The translations under genes and the position numbers were made by a program. Positions 12,201 to 24,200 of a stretch of DNA of 64,000 nucleotides are shown here, one piece after another (positions within the stretch are counted from its first letter, which is position 1; each line of letters opens with the position of its first letter). The notes beneath the pieces are model-generated. The model did not search any database and was not told where the DNA came from. It worked only from the letters and a program-made list of their open reading frames with translations. The DNA is from Hyperoodon ampullatus (Eukaryota > Chordata > Mammalia > Artiodactyla > Ziphiidae), in assembly GCA_949752795.1 (NCBI GenBank), contig OX457057.1:162541980-162605979 (forward strand). The letters are read 5' to 3'.

Positions 12201-15200
12201 TGGCCTCAAATCCCAGCAGCAACACTAAGTGACCTTGGGCAAGTGACTTAATAAATTTGTTGCCTGTTTCTTTATTTGTAAAATGAGAATAATAATAATG
12301 CCTACTTCAGAGGTTGGCATTAATCAAATTATTATTAACAGATTAAACGTTTTATCTGTAAAGTGCTTAGAAAAGTACCTGGCCCATAGTAAGTGCTATG
12401 TAGTGTTTGGTAAAATTGCCCCCTCCCTTAGTCTCCCTTGGACGTCCTTGGCCTTCTCCCTTGATTCTCTGGCCCTAAAGACATCCCATGAAACTCCCTT
12501 CCACCTCTCTGGACTTGCTGTAAAAAAACTAAGTTAGCCTTTGACATTGAATACGTACATTTTTAAGATTCAGTTTTCCTCTAAGACCTCTCAAGTGAGT
12601 CACTAAGTTTTAATTTTTTCTAATTGTTACAACTAAAGGAAAATAGACTACCTCTATCTTCAAAGGAAGTGCACTAAGGTCTCACATTTAGAAAAGTGTA
12701 AGAGATACAGTCAGCCGTCACCTTTGTACCAAGTACCACAGAGGACATGCAGAGTTGAAAATGGCTTTTGCTGCCATTGCTTTAGGATTCTCTGGGTCAT
12801 CGTCCCACCTCTTTGCAGCCCTAGCTACCTAGCCCACATCCACCGCCAGGCGACCTCTGACCTGCTGATGATGCTCTTCATCTGGCTATCCTTCTCCTCC
12901 TGCTGCCTGCGCAGCCTCTCCTCGCTGTCCTCCAGCCGGGCCTTATACTCCAGCAGCAGCTTCTGCATCTGCTGCTCCTGCACCAGCAACCGGCGCTCGT
13001 ACTCCTCTAGCCGCCGGCTGGACACTCGCAGGCGCTCCTTCAGTTTAGTAATCTCCTGTTCGTACTAGAGCAGAGGAGAAGAGGCACCACAGACAAGGAG
13101 AGAAATACTGGAGTTACGCTGGTTTTAGACGTTAGTGACTTATTTTTTTTTTTTTTTTTTTTGCGGTACGCGGGCCTCTCACTGTTGTGGCCTCTCCCGT
13201 TGCGGAGCACAGGCTCTGGACACGCAGGCCCAGCGGCCATGGCTCACGGGTCCAGCTGCTCCGCGGCATGTGGGATCTTCCCGGACCGGGGCACGAACCC
13301 GTGTCCCCTGCATCGGCAGGCGGACTCTCAACCACTGCGCCACCAGGGAAGCCCAGTGACTTATTTTTTACGAAAGAAACCCTAGGCAATGGAGCTGGAT
13401 GCTGCCTGAACTGCCATTCCACGGGCTGCGGACGTTCTTTAAAATTATCAACAGGCATCACTTAGGAGCTCTGCCCGCCTCCTAAAATTACATTCTTAAT
13501 CTTACCTTGGCATTCCAAATCTATATATTTATGGATCACTCTACACATTAAACTACCAGTTCCTGCAAGCCACATCCAATCTGTGACGGTATCAAATGGG
13601 AGCAGGAAAAAAAAAGATCAAGCTCTTAGAAGTCTGACAAATAACTTAAAATAAGCCAAAAGCCAGTTGTCTACATGAGAAAAGATTTCTGTATCATCAC
13701 CTGTACTGTAGGATCTCTGACATGCCTTCACTCATCAGGCTGCCATTCTTTCACCCTACTAGAGCCAGCCCTTTAGAGAGCAAGCAGCACTTCTATAATG
13801 TTAAGTTACTAAATCAATAAATAGAATGTTATGGCAGAATAGGTTATTGCTGCTTTCTCCCCAGCTATAGAAGTATAAAACATTCAGGTCACAAGCTCTA
13901 AGCAAAAGGCCTACATGTTCTCTGGGGCCAATTAATACTGCCTCTTGGCCCATTTTCATGATGTCGTTCATCTGCTCAGTTTGCTACTGCTTGTTGGAAC
14001 ACATATGTCTGTTTTCTCACTAAATCTTTATATACATTTATATTCACTAAAGCTTTATATAATTCAATTGGTTACGTGGCCCTTTCTTTGTACTGAAGCT
14101 GCTGTGGGTTGGGGTTTGAGTAACTGGAATGTCAAATTTCTGGGTGAGTTGAGAAGCATTAAGCTTTCTTGTATATGGCCTATTTAAATTCATTAGTAAT
14201 TAATGATAAATCCGTATGCTGCTTTGTAAAATGCAATGTATTTTTACATAATATTCCATTTAATTGACAATCAGACAGTTAGCTTCTGCTTATCCAACGT
14301 CATGGTCCTACACTATGCTTTTTAATCCAGAAGGTCAAAGATGACAGTTCTTATACAGTTTGAAGAGGTAGACTGCATCAATAAGAATAGTTTAGGATCC
14401 TGCTGATAAGTAAGCAGAAGCTACTTGTCTGGTTGTTAATGAGGTAATGCCATACATGATGTCAATGTTCTTGTTTGATAATCCTTATTCTTCATGTCAG
14501 CTTTTCTTAACAAAACAAAACGAAACAAAACTGAAGCAATAGATAGTCTTTTTTTTTTTTTTAGTCAATGTCTTTAAAAAAATCAGCTATAGTGTTACAA
14601 GTTCTTTACCCAGAGAAATTGAAAAGAAAAACAAAAAAAGGGACTTCCCTGGTGGCGCACTGTTTAAGAATATGCCTGGCAATGCAGGGGACATGGGTTC
14701 GAGCCCTGGTCCAGGAAGATTCCCACATGCTGCAGAGCAACTAAGCCCGTGCACCACAACTACTGAGCCTGCGCTCTAGAGCCCACGAGCCACAACTAGT
14801 GAAGCCTGCAAGCCACAACTACTGAAGCTCATGCGCCTAGAGCCTGTGCTCTGCAACAAGAGAAGCCACTGTAATGAGAAGCCTGCACATCACAACAAAG
14901 AGTAGCCCCTGCTTGTGGCAACTAGAGAAAGCCCTTGCACAGCAACGAAGACCCAACGCAGCCAATAAATAAATAAATAAACAAACAAAGAAAAACAAAA
15001 AAAGACAAAATCATTACAAAGATATAGAAAGGAAGTCTAGTCCAAGGGTAATCTTGACTTTGGTTAGTTATACAGAAACACTAAATATTCACCTAAAATG
15101 ACTAGAAATGAGTAGCAGAGTTTTCTCCAAGTTAAGGCAACTCATACTAAAAAAAAAAAAAATTAGAGCTAATCCTCCCACTGCAGCTTGATGGACATTT

Positions 15201-18200
15201 CCACATATTTTCAAACACAGACACTACTGAATTATCATACACAGATACGTATATAAGGGTTAACATAAGAGGTGGAGCTGAAGTTGGGGACCCTGGGGAG
15301 ATCATCTCCTTGGCTAGATGACCCTTTGGGTGGCCTATCACTGTGTGGGCAATAAAGATAGACTAGGTTCTACCTTCTCGGCATGCTTGGCTTCATCTTG
15401 ATTTTGCTCGGTTTCTTCTATATCTTCTTCATATTGCCCATTGTTCAGAACCCAGGCCGCTGTCCTCTCTACTGGGGACATTGTGGCAGAGTCCACAGGT
15501 GACTGAACCTGCGTCAGAAATACCTATTAGCATCTCCAAAAAGAGCTCATCCACAGTTAGGTTTCACAAAGAGAGCTATTCTTAGAAGACGTTATTGTGA
15601 TCCCTGTTTTCTGTTAAATGTTCCCAGTTCTAAATAATATTTTGTTACTGCAAGGGCTGGTGGTGAGGGAAGAGAATATCCATTTATACAAGGATAAAAT
15701 ATTCTGAAATGTTGTGAATAGAAATCACATCTAAGAACCTGCCTTTTTTTCCCTCCAAAGAGGGAAAGCCAAGGCCTTAAAATTGTTAATTAGTCCAATG
15801 GTTTCATTAGGTCATTACCTAATGAAATTACGATGATGACAGAATGAGAGAAAGAAAGCACAAGTTGATGGTTGATTGCTCAGGTGAGGAAACATCTGCT
15901 TAACCAGGGATGATCAGGAACCAAGGAACTGATTACTGCTAAACAACTCACAAGTACCCATTTATATATCAGAATGCCAAATTCTTAATTTTCATATCAA
16001 CCATTTAGGGAAAGAGAAAAAAAAGTGATATTGGTCATTTTTACAGACACTGACTTCTTCATGGGTTAACATCACTCAGAAGTCCATATTTTACCAGAAA
16101 GTTTCTTGATGAATACAGGATCAAAACAATGGACATCAACATAGTCTAAGAGATATTTCTATCCAGTTAGGATAGCTAGATACATTGCCCTTTTCCAATA
16201 GATATACAGAGTGATAAGAATTCTGGCTTTGAGTAGCAATTCTGCTACTTACATTGTCACTTAATCTCTTAAATACTTTTTTCCAAGTCTATTGAATAGG
16301 GCTACCACCACCATCACCACCAATCCTGACAATCTCCCAGGGAGTTCTAAGGACTGAACAATATAATGTATGTGAAAGTTCTTTGGAAACTATGGAGTAC
16401 TATAAAGCTTAGATGTTATTACTGTATTTATGCTTAGAAAACTGGCCCTGGATATGACAATTTATATTGGGCTACTGAACATTAGTGCTTTCTCCATAAA
16501 CAGTGCTGGAAATAGACAACAAATTCTTTTTCTCTGCCTTTCTTGAGAGAAAGAGAGAGAGATAGGCAGAACAAAGCATTTTTATGTGAGTTAGCCTTTT
16601 TATAATTAAAATGAGTTTCTATTTTGAGGACCAATACTCTATAAATAATTGGAAGGGAATTTTCTCTCCCATGCAGAGCTATGTACCTTAAGAATCTTTA
16701 TGTCATTTTGGAATAAAACCCGGTTAAACTCTAAATATATAGATATTTTAAAATAAGGGGTATCTTGATGACTTTGAGATTTAGAAAGACTAGATGAAAA
16801 AAATTGGTTGCAGAGACAAAAAGGTTACTTGGGAGAGACTTTAAAAAATATTCATACAAAAGTAGTATGAGGGTATTTCCTAAAGGTTTGAAGAAGAACC
16901 TGGTTTGGCTGATTTACAAACAGATTACAGATACATATCGATAAAAAACAGCTTCATGCCTGAGGCACACACAAGCAACAGTGAATGAACTTTTAGAAAT
17001 TCCTTCTTTAAAGCCATTTTCTCCACTGTGTCAAGAAAAACATAAACATGTCTTAAACTTCAGTACCCTCAGTTCTTAAAATGTCTACCTTCATCTCCAC
17101 TATGGTAGGTAGGCTTCTTATACTTCATTCATTTGTGTATCATTCTCATTATTTTTGTCATAACCACGTTGTCACTGATATATTATTTATCATCTCTTTA
17201 AAACAACCTTTTTCAGTTAGCTAAGTCCTTATGCTAAGCAATATTATCAGTAAAATCATGAGTTTAATGTTATATATATTATAAATTTATAAATACATTT
17301 TATATTATATTTTTCTAATATGTATTAAAATAATTAAATGATTGATTAAATACCTTGTATATTTAAATAATTTTTAGTATCACACTTTGGAAACACTGAT
17401 CCATAGACTATAGTATCATTTATATTAAAAAAGATAATAATTATCTACTTCAAAAGTTATTATGAGAAACAAATGAGATAGCATGTAAAAGCAGTTTGTA
17501 AACTACAAGGTACTTCACACACACACACACACACACACACGCACGCGTGCGCACGCACACACACACACACACACACCTCCCCTAGTTCTCCCCCTACTGG
17601 ATTTTGAAAGCAGAGCACAATAAATTGCTTTAGTATTTAGAGAAAAATAGTTTAAAAAGGGGTTTAGGTTTTTATTTGATATATGTACACCTGAAAGGCA
17701 AAATATTGTGGTTCTGAGTCTTTAAAAATTAATAGAAAGTCAATACTTAAAGGAGACAAATGCCTTTTTAATTTTAGAATCTTATTCCTTTACCATATAG
17801 GGCACAGGAGAGCTGCTTTTCTGTGAAACCAGGATTTTCTATTCAGCTGCTGCTTGAGATAAAGTAGCCACTAAAATGAATAACTTTAATGTTTGGAATT
17901 TATAACTTCAAGGAAGCTAATTCAGTAGCTTTCTGCTTTATAGTTAACACTATGTTGTTTGCAAGAACTTTCTTCCCCTGTGATTTGTTACGAGTAACTA
18001 TTTTTGAGTGCCAATAAATGCACTACAAGCTAATAGTATCCCTAAGAACATACTAAAGAGAGGTCTTAGCCCCTAAAAGCATATTAAAAACAACTTCTTA
18101 GGTAATCTAGGCATAAAATGTAAAATGAGAAGCTGTAAAAACAAAGAGTTGGTTCATTTCACTGGTGTCGGTGGTAGCTACCATATCTTCAGAAGGACTA

Positions 18201-21200
18201 ACAATGTCCAGTGAATTATGAGACAGTGTACAATGGGAACTGGGCATTCCAGTCTATTCCTATTTTATTGGTTGAATCTGTTTTTCAACCACTCCTCATA
18301 TACCCTAGCACTTTGCATGGCATACGGTAGGTGGTCAATAAGTTTTAAAAAAAAAAATCAGACTAATATAACTATTCCTTGTATTTATGATAAAACCTTT
18401 ATATAATTATAAAGAGCAGAAAAGTAATATTGAACAAATCAGAAATAGTTTTATCTACATTGAAGACTATGGAGGTGATTTTTATTTCAAAAATTTTTTC
18501 AAAATTATTTTTTATTGTAATATGTTCTTCATATGAAAAAACTGTATACTGTCTTTTACATCTATTTGATTGATCTTCTGAGTGCTGGTCTTATTTTCTG
18601 ATTAGACTGTCAACCCTTGAAGCATGGCACCATATATCATAGAATTTTTTTCTTTTGGAATGGTAGTGACTATGTCATTGCACAATTGATGCTCAATAAA
18701 ATATTATTCATTTATTATTACTTTGGATTCTCTTTAGAATTCATTACCAAAGTATAATTTATTACTAAGAGAAGGATACCCTATGTTTTTCCTCTAATCC
18801 TTTGGAAGTACATCAAAGGCTTTTCCTCAGTGATTGTTCTATCTCCTTTATAAGCTGGATAGATAACAAAATTTATTACCTCTAGTTTATAGTCAAAGAA
18901 ATTGAGAAAAGAGGTTGGTAAATGGTTCAGATGCCATCTTGCTTAGCTATAGCCTTAAGAAGAGCATTTTCTCCATTGACTTCCAACAGTGGATCATTAA
19001 AGAAAATGAAGGATGAAAAAGACAAAATGAAAAGGAGCCCGGATTCCTATTAGGAATATCACCCTTTTGAGATAAAGCTTTTATAGGGTTTCTCTGGGAA
19101 AAATAATAACGCTTTAGGGCAAAAGGGCCTGAGAAAGCAGTTTCACTGATCCTACAGTTAGCCTGGCTATGCTGAGGATGACTGAGAACAGGCCGGTTCC
19201 CTGTTTATTTACTAGATATAAATAAGACTTGTTGCTTTCAGCTTCTCCATAGTCTGAAATAGTCAGGTTCCCATAAATGAATAACACTTTTGCTATCAAC
19301 ACCAAAGAAAGAGCTGAGTAAATTAGTAAGTAAACTCTGAGAATCCTTGAAGAGGTTGGTTAGGAGAGGGTTCAACAAATCCAAATGTGAAACTGTAGCA
19401 TCATTCTGATAGGCTTGTCAAATACCTATTTAAAAAGCCTCTTCAAATTAGAATTTCTAAGGTTAGGTAACACGCTATAATCTGAACAACTCATATATTG
19501 TAAATAGAGTCTATTATGTGCACAGAGTACATGATACACAAAAAAACAAGATGGAGAGGAAAATGATTAAAAAGAAATCCAAACAGAGGCCGAAAAGGGT
19601 CAAAAAATTCCTTCTCTGTAGAACTAGGATTTTATTTCCTTCCTACTCAGCAAATGGAGAAGACTGAAGCTAGTTACACTGCCAACAATGGCCGCTCCTT
19701 TGTGCTAAGATACAAGTGGAATTTGCATGGGACAAAACCTCCAATAATTACAGATGCCGGCAGAACAATCCCCACAAAGAAATCCTCCAGTTTTGGGGAA
19801 AGAAGAATTCCCCAACACAATTTGCAATTAAAGTATGTAAAGGAATTTATGTAAAAAATGTGCTGATTATATAGAACATCAGAGGCTTCATGGGAGTGAG
19901 ATGAGAAAGGCAAGCAAGAAAGATAAGGAACAAAAAAAAATAATAAGTTTGAAAGAATAAAACATCTGCATAGAAAAAGCCAGTGTAGAAAAAACAGAAA
20001 ATTGAGCAATCAAAATACAGTGATTTATGGTTTAACTGGTATGACAGTGGCAGCACCAGCAAAGGCACAAACAGGGCTGAATATGTAAAGCTGTGCTGTG
20101 GCTATGCCCCACTTCATGCCAACATAACATAGACATTCCCAAGCTCATTAATGGCTATGGCTCAAAAGTATTTTAATTGGTTGTCTGAAGACCATATATG
20201 CATTTCCTACCTCCCATCTATCCGGACAGCTTTCTATTCACGCACAGAAACACGTAGTGCTTATATGATAGGTGTTATATTTTCCTACAGCACAGATATT
20301 ATAAATGACAATTGGTTTCAGATGATCACACAAAAGGCTATTTAATTTACAATATCTATAAACAGTCAGTCTGAGTCATGGGTCCTGGGAATTGAGGACA
20401 ACATGATACAGGAGGGAAGGGTAAACACTCGTCTTTTCTCTCCAGGGCTGGGACTAAGTCCACCTTTGAAAAGTAGGCCGAGGGCCCGCCCTGTGCCCTG
20501 TCTTGCCCCTCTCTGCCAATCTGATATTCTTCTCTACTCCTTACCTCATCCTCAGGGCCTTCAAGCTGCACTAAACCTGCACATAGACATCTGCCTCCAC
20601 ACAGTACTGCATCTCTAAAATTACTTATCTTTCTTTTCTCCTCTCAATCAACAATTTAATTCTCTGAAAGGGGTTGATCTCAACTAGAAGCTAGCATAAA
20701 ATCAAAGTATGGAAACTAATTCACAATAAGGTGGGAAAGACTGATAGCCTCCTAATGTAAATTAAATGAACATATATGACATATATATAAAAAAGCATTT
20801 TCATTTAAAGAAAAGGAAAAAATTATATAATATAATCATTATGTAAATTAACAGAGTATAATCTTTTTTCCTTTTCTTTAAATGAAAATGTGTATTAAAT
20901 CAAATGAATTGGTGAAATTTGGGGAAATATAACAAAATAAAAATGAAAAATTTAAGACTGAAGAAAAAGTTTATTTCTCAGGAAAGAATTGACCAACTAG
21001 GAGGTTTTGCCCAGGAAGTTGGCTACCAGAATCAGCTTAAGTTTTTCATCCCTTCTTCTACTTCTGTATCTAAGGATTCTGTAAATGTTCTAGTTTTTTT
21101 TTTAAACAATAATTATCAAAGTAGGGGCAAGGGCTCTGGCCACAGCAGAGTGGTGGCAGAAGCAGCCCAATCAGTAAATGCCTACCTATAAAAACGCAAA

Positions 21201-24200
21201 TATACTAAAGAGATACATTGGGGGTCTCACTGCAGTCTCCTCTGACCAGTGATTCTGCTGACAAAAGGATTTGTCATAGAACTCTTCTAATCACAAAGCT
21301 CCCTAATACAAATAAAGTAGGGTTAGGTTTCAAAAAAAATTCAACAAAGCTTTTTTTAGGAGAAAAAAATTTTTTAGATGAAAGTAAGATATGTATATAT
21401 GCATTCATAAGGTTCTTAGTTTATTTCAAGAGCAAATATGGATTGGTGCCTCAAAATGTAATCTGTAAAGAAGAGGTGATAAAATTCTTAAGGAACATTT
21501 TTATTTGTGAAGAAAAAAGTTTGATAATCTTATATTAAATTTAGGTGAGACACGAGCTGGGCTTGTCCATGTAAATAGAAATATAAGAGATTTTCATAAA
21601 TGTTTAGAGAATACTTGTCAACCACCTGTGTTTCTATCTTTTTACCTCTCTCCTTTACCTTGCTTCTATAGGTGTTCAGTTGTTTATTTTTCCAGCCATT
21701 TCCAGGAAAAGGCACACGGGGACTTACTACTTCCAGAGGGAGTTGGGGGATGGAGTAGAGAGCAGTTACATTAAACTCCTGGCTGAAAGTGCAAAACTTT
21801 ATTCTGGAAACTTAAGAAAAAAAATTAAGGAGGATTAATGTCCAGATTCCCAAAATATATCCTAGTTGATTCGGCCTGTAGATTCACAGCTTAAGTGTCT
21901 AATTATTACTCAACATCACAGATTGTTCTCAGTGCTGAGATCACAGCTCTGCTGCTTGAAGAGACAGAAAGGCCCCTGGAGTGGTTGTTACAGTCTCCTA
22001 AGAGTAATGAGGCAAGCTACATTCTGCTGCCTCATCTAGCCAGAAGCCTCCCAAACTTTTCATTTCCTCTTCCATTAAAAGGTTGCAAAAAATAGTTTTA
22101 AGTGGAAACCCTGCTAGCAATTGGATTTCTCAATGATTTATATATAAAGAACCGAGGAAACAGTTGGACCAAGAACCTGGCAGCCCCCTCCAGCACTCAC
22201 CCCTACCTGCTGTGTCTGCTGTCTCTGGATCGCTCTCACTTTGGGAACAGGGCTCTCTCTGGAGGAAGAGGACTGCTGCCGGGACCGGCTCCCATTTTGC
22301 ACAGGTTCGGCCACCAAAGCCGCAGATGCCAGTGACATGCTCCCGGTGCTACGTAGGGAAGCACTGTGTGGCAGGGATGGTGGGGCTTTGGCTCGAGCAC
22401 CTAGCCCAGCCTGGTCCATTTTTCGGATCTGGGCCTGCCCCGTGCTATTCTGCCGTGGCAGAGCAAGAGGTATGTGTCTGTCCGACACAGTGTGACGCCT
22501 GGAGAAGTCCTCACTCTGAGTGCTACGTTTGGTGAAATCTTCCATGCTGCTATTGCTGGGTCCACTGAGTTTGAAGTCTTCACTGTTACTTTGGCTCCTG
22601 GAACTGGCAGTGCTTAGGTTCTCCAAACTGGAATCCACAGAGGCCTTTGGCATTGCTGGAATTGGGTTATTGAGGTGATAGACAGGGTTCTGGAATGACA
22701 AGGGCTGGAGGATGCCTGGCTGGTTCAAGGCTGGGTGCAGGGGCCTTCGCACTTGGGGTGCACTCTGGGGAGTGCTCTGGGTTTCCCGAAGTTGTTTGAT
22801 GCTGGCCACCTGGGTTATGGAAAGCTGGCTTCCAGTCAGGCGCATCGGCACATCAAGCATGACAGACGCATGCTCCACTTGGGCGGCATGAGTGTCCTGA
22901 AGGTCCATGAGGGAGATGCTCCGGCCATTAGGAAGGCTACTTTCCTTTTCATCCTTTTCAGAGTAAGTCATGCTCTGGGAGGAGGCTTGCTGAACCAGCA
23001 ATAACGTTTTCCCTCTGAAATAGCTATCTGTGTTGTCCTGGCTTGGAGATTTTAGTTTATGCAAATCACTGTGGAAAAGGAAAGGACCCTTAATTAATCC
23101 TGAGGCAAATTCAACAGAGTTAAGATTCCTCAACTCAAGCACATGAACTCTTCAGAAGGCTCAGAGGTCTGGTGTGGATACTTACATTGGTTTCTAAACA
23201 CAGATTTCATCATCACAATTCTTAGGATAAGATCCAACATTTTTAGTTTTTCTTCAAAGGTGAAGAATAACACTGTGTAGACCACTCCATCCCTGTCTTA
23301 GATTTTTACTAGAATTCCAATCATTTCCTAGTTAGGTTTTAAACTTCCCAAGGTATTCTAATTCATAGTTAATTGGTTCTGTCTAAACCTTCGAGAAGCC
23401 CTTAGTGCGCAACCAAAGGGTCCCTACTAAAGGCACAAGTCTTGCCAATACAGAAAACAAAGTCTAAGCATCAACACTGTATCTACCTGTCCAGCTGACA
23501 CAGCCAGCTCTAAAATATTTTCAACTGAGGTTCTCAGATTTTTGAGCGCTACAATACCTGAAAATATCAATTTCATAGAGCCCTTAGTCTTCCATTAAGC
23601 AGGACATAGGTTCTTTTTATAAGTTTGTTGAATATAACTCTACAATATCATTCTAGAAAATAAGTATCCTAGATCATGTGTATTATTATGACAAACAATT
23701 GGATTTATCTCAGAAGATTCTTTCCAACTGCTCATGATTTTAAAGTTGTAAATTCAATAAGTAAGTTAAATAGATTTTTCCCAAATCTCTAAATATTATC
23801 TCCCTCTGAGATAAGTAGTTCCAATTCTCTCTGAAATTCATACCTGTCAGTAGGGTCTTCAAAAATTTTCTGCAGCCCAGAGGAGAGGCTTCCACTGACA
23901 TTTGGACTGGAGTTATGCTCAGTGAAGCGTCTCAGTTGCTGTTGTATTGGTGTAGGATTAGTCAGAGATTTGGTAATATCAGCAAGAACACGAGGGAGAG
24001 GTCCCAATTTTGCCACGGTTGCCTGTAGGAAGGAATTTTCACCCTAATTGGATAATAAGCATTGCGATATCCACCACAGATTGTTTTTGGGACAACGATG
24101 CCCATTGATGGAGGGGTGGAGGTTGGAGGGAAGGGTAGGTGTTTGCATATGGGAGTGGCAGGTTCATAATGCATTGTTATGGAGCAGCAGAACCATGGCG

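Larger units (their letters stand above)
13065..15373 (-). other. RASAL2: RASAL2 intron (window exons 11-12)
   Basis: 2.3 kb intron carrying two CHR SINEs, at 13142-13354 and 14641-14986. The stretch 13370-14620 shows nothing else recognisable. Confidence 0.85.
15509..22206 (-). other. RASAL2: RASAL2 intron (window exons 10-11)
   Basis: 6.7 kb AT-rich intron. It contains a MIR-like piece at about 16200-16440, the alternating CA/CG repeat at 17516-17577, an L2-like tail at about 18560-18720 and a perfect inverted repeat at 20796-20890. No coding exon is seen. The other short ORFs here have no recognisable product. Confidence 0.8.

Noticed and set aside
12724..13068. Serine-rich plus-strand ORF
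   Set aside because: It is the reverse strand of the coiled-coil exon; Glu/Arg codons read backwards give Ser/Leu.
22164..22535. Plus-strand ORFs over the serine-rich exon
   Set aside because: They are antisense shadows. The 862-nt minus frame joins neighbouring exons in phase and matches RASAL2.
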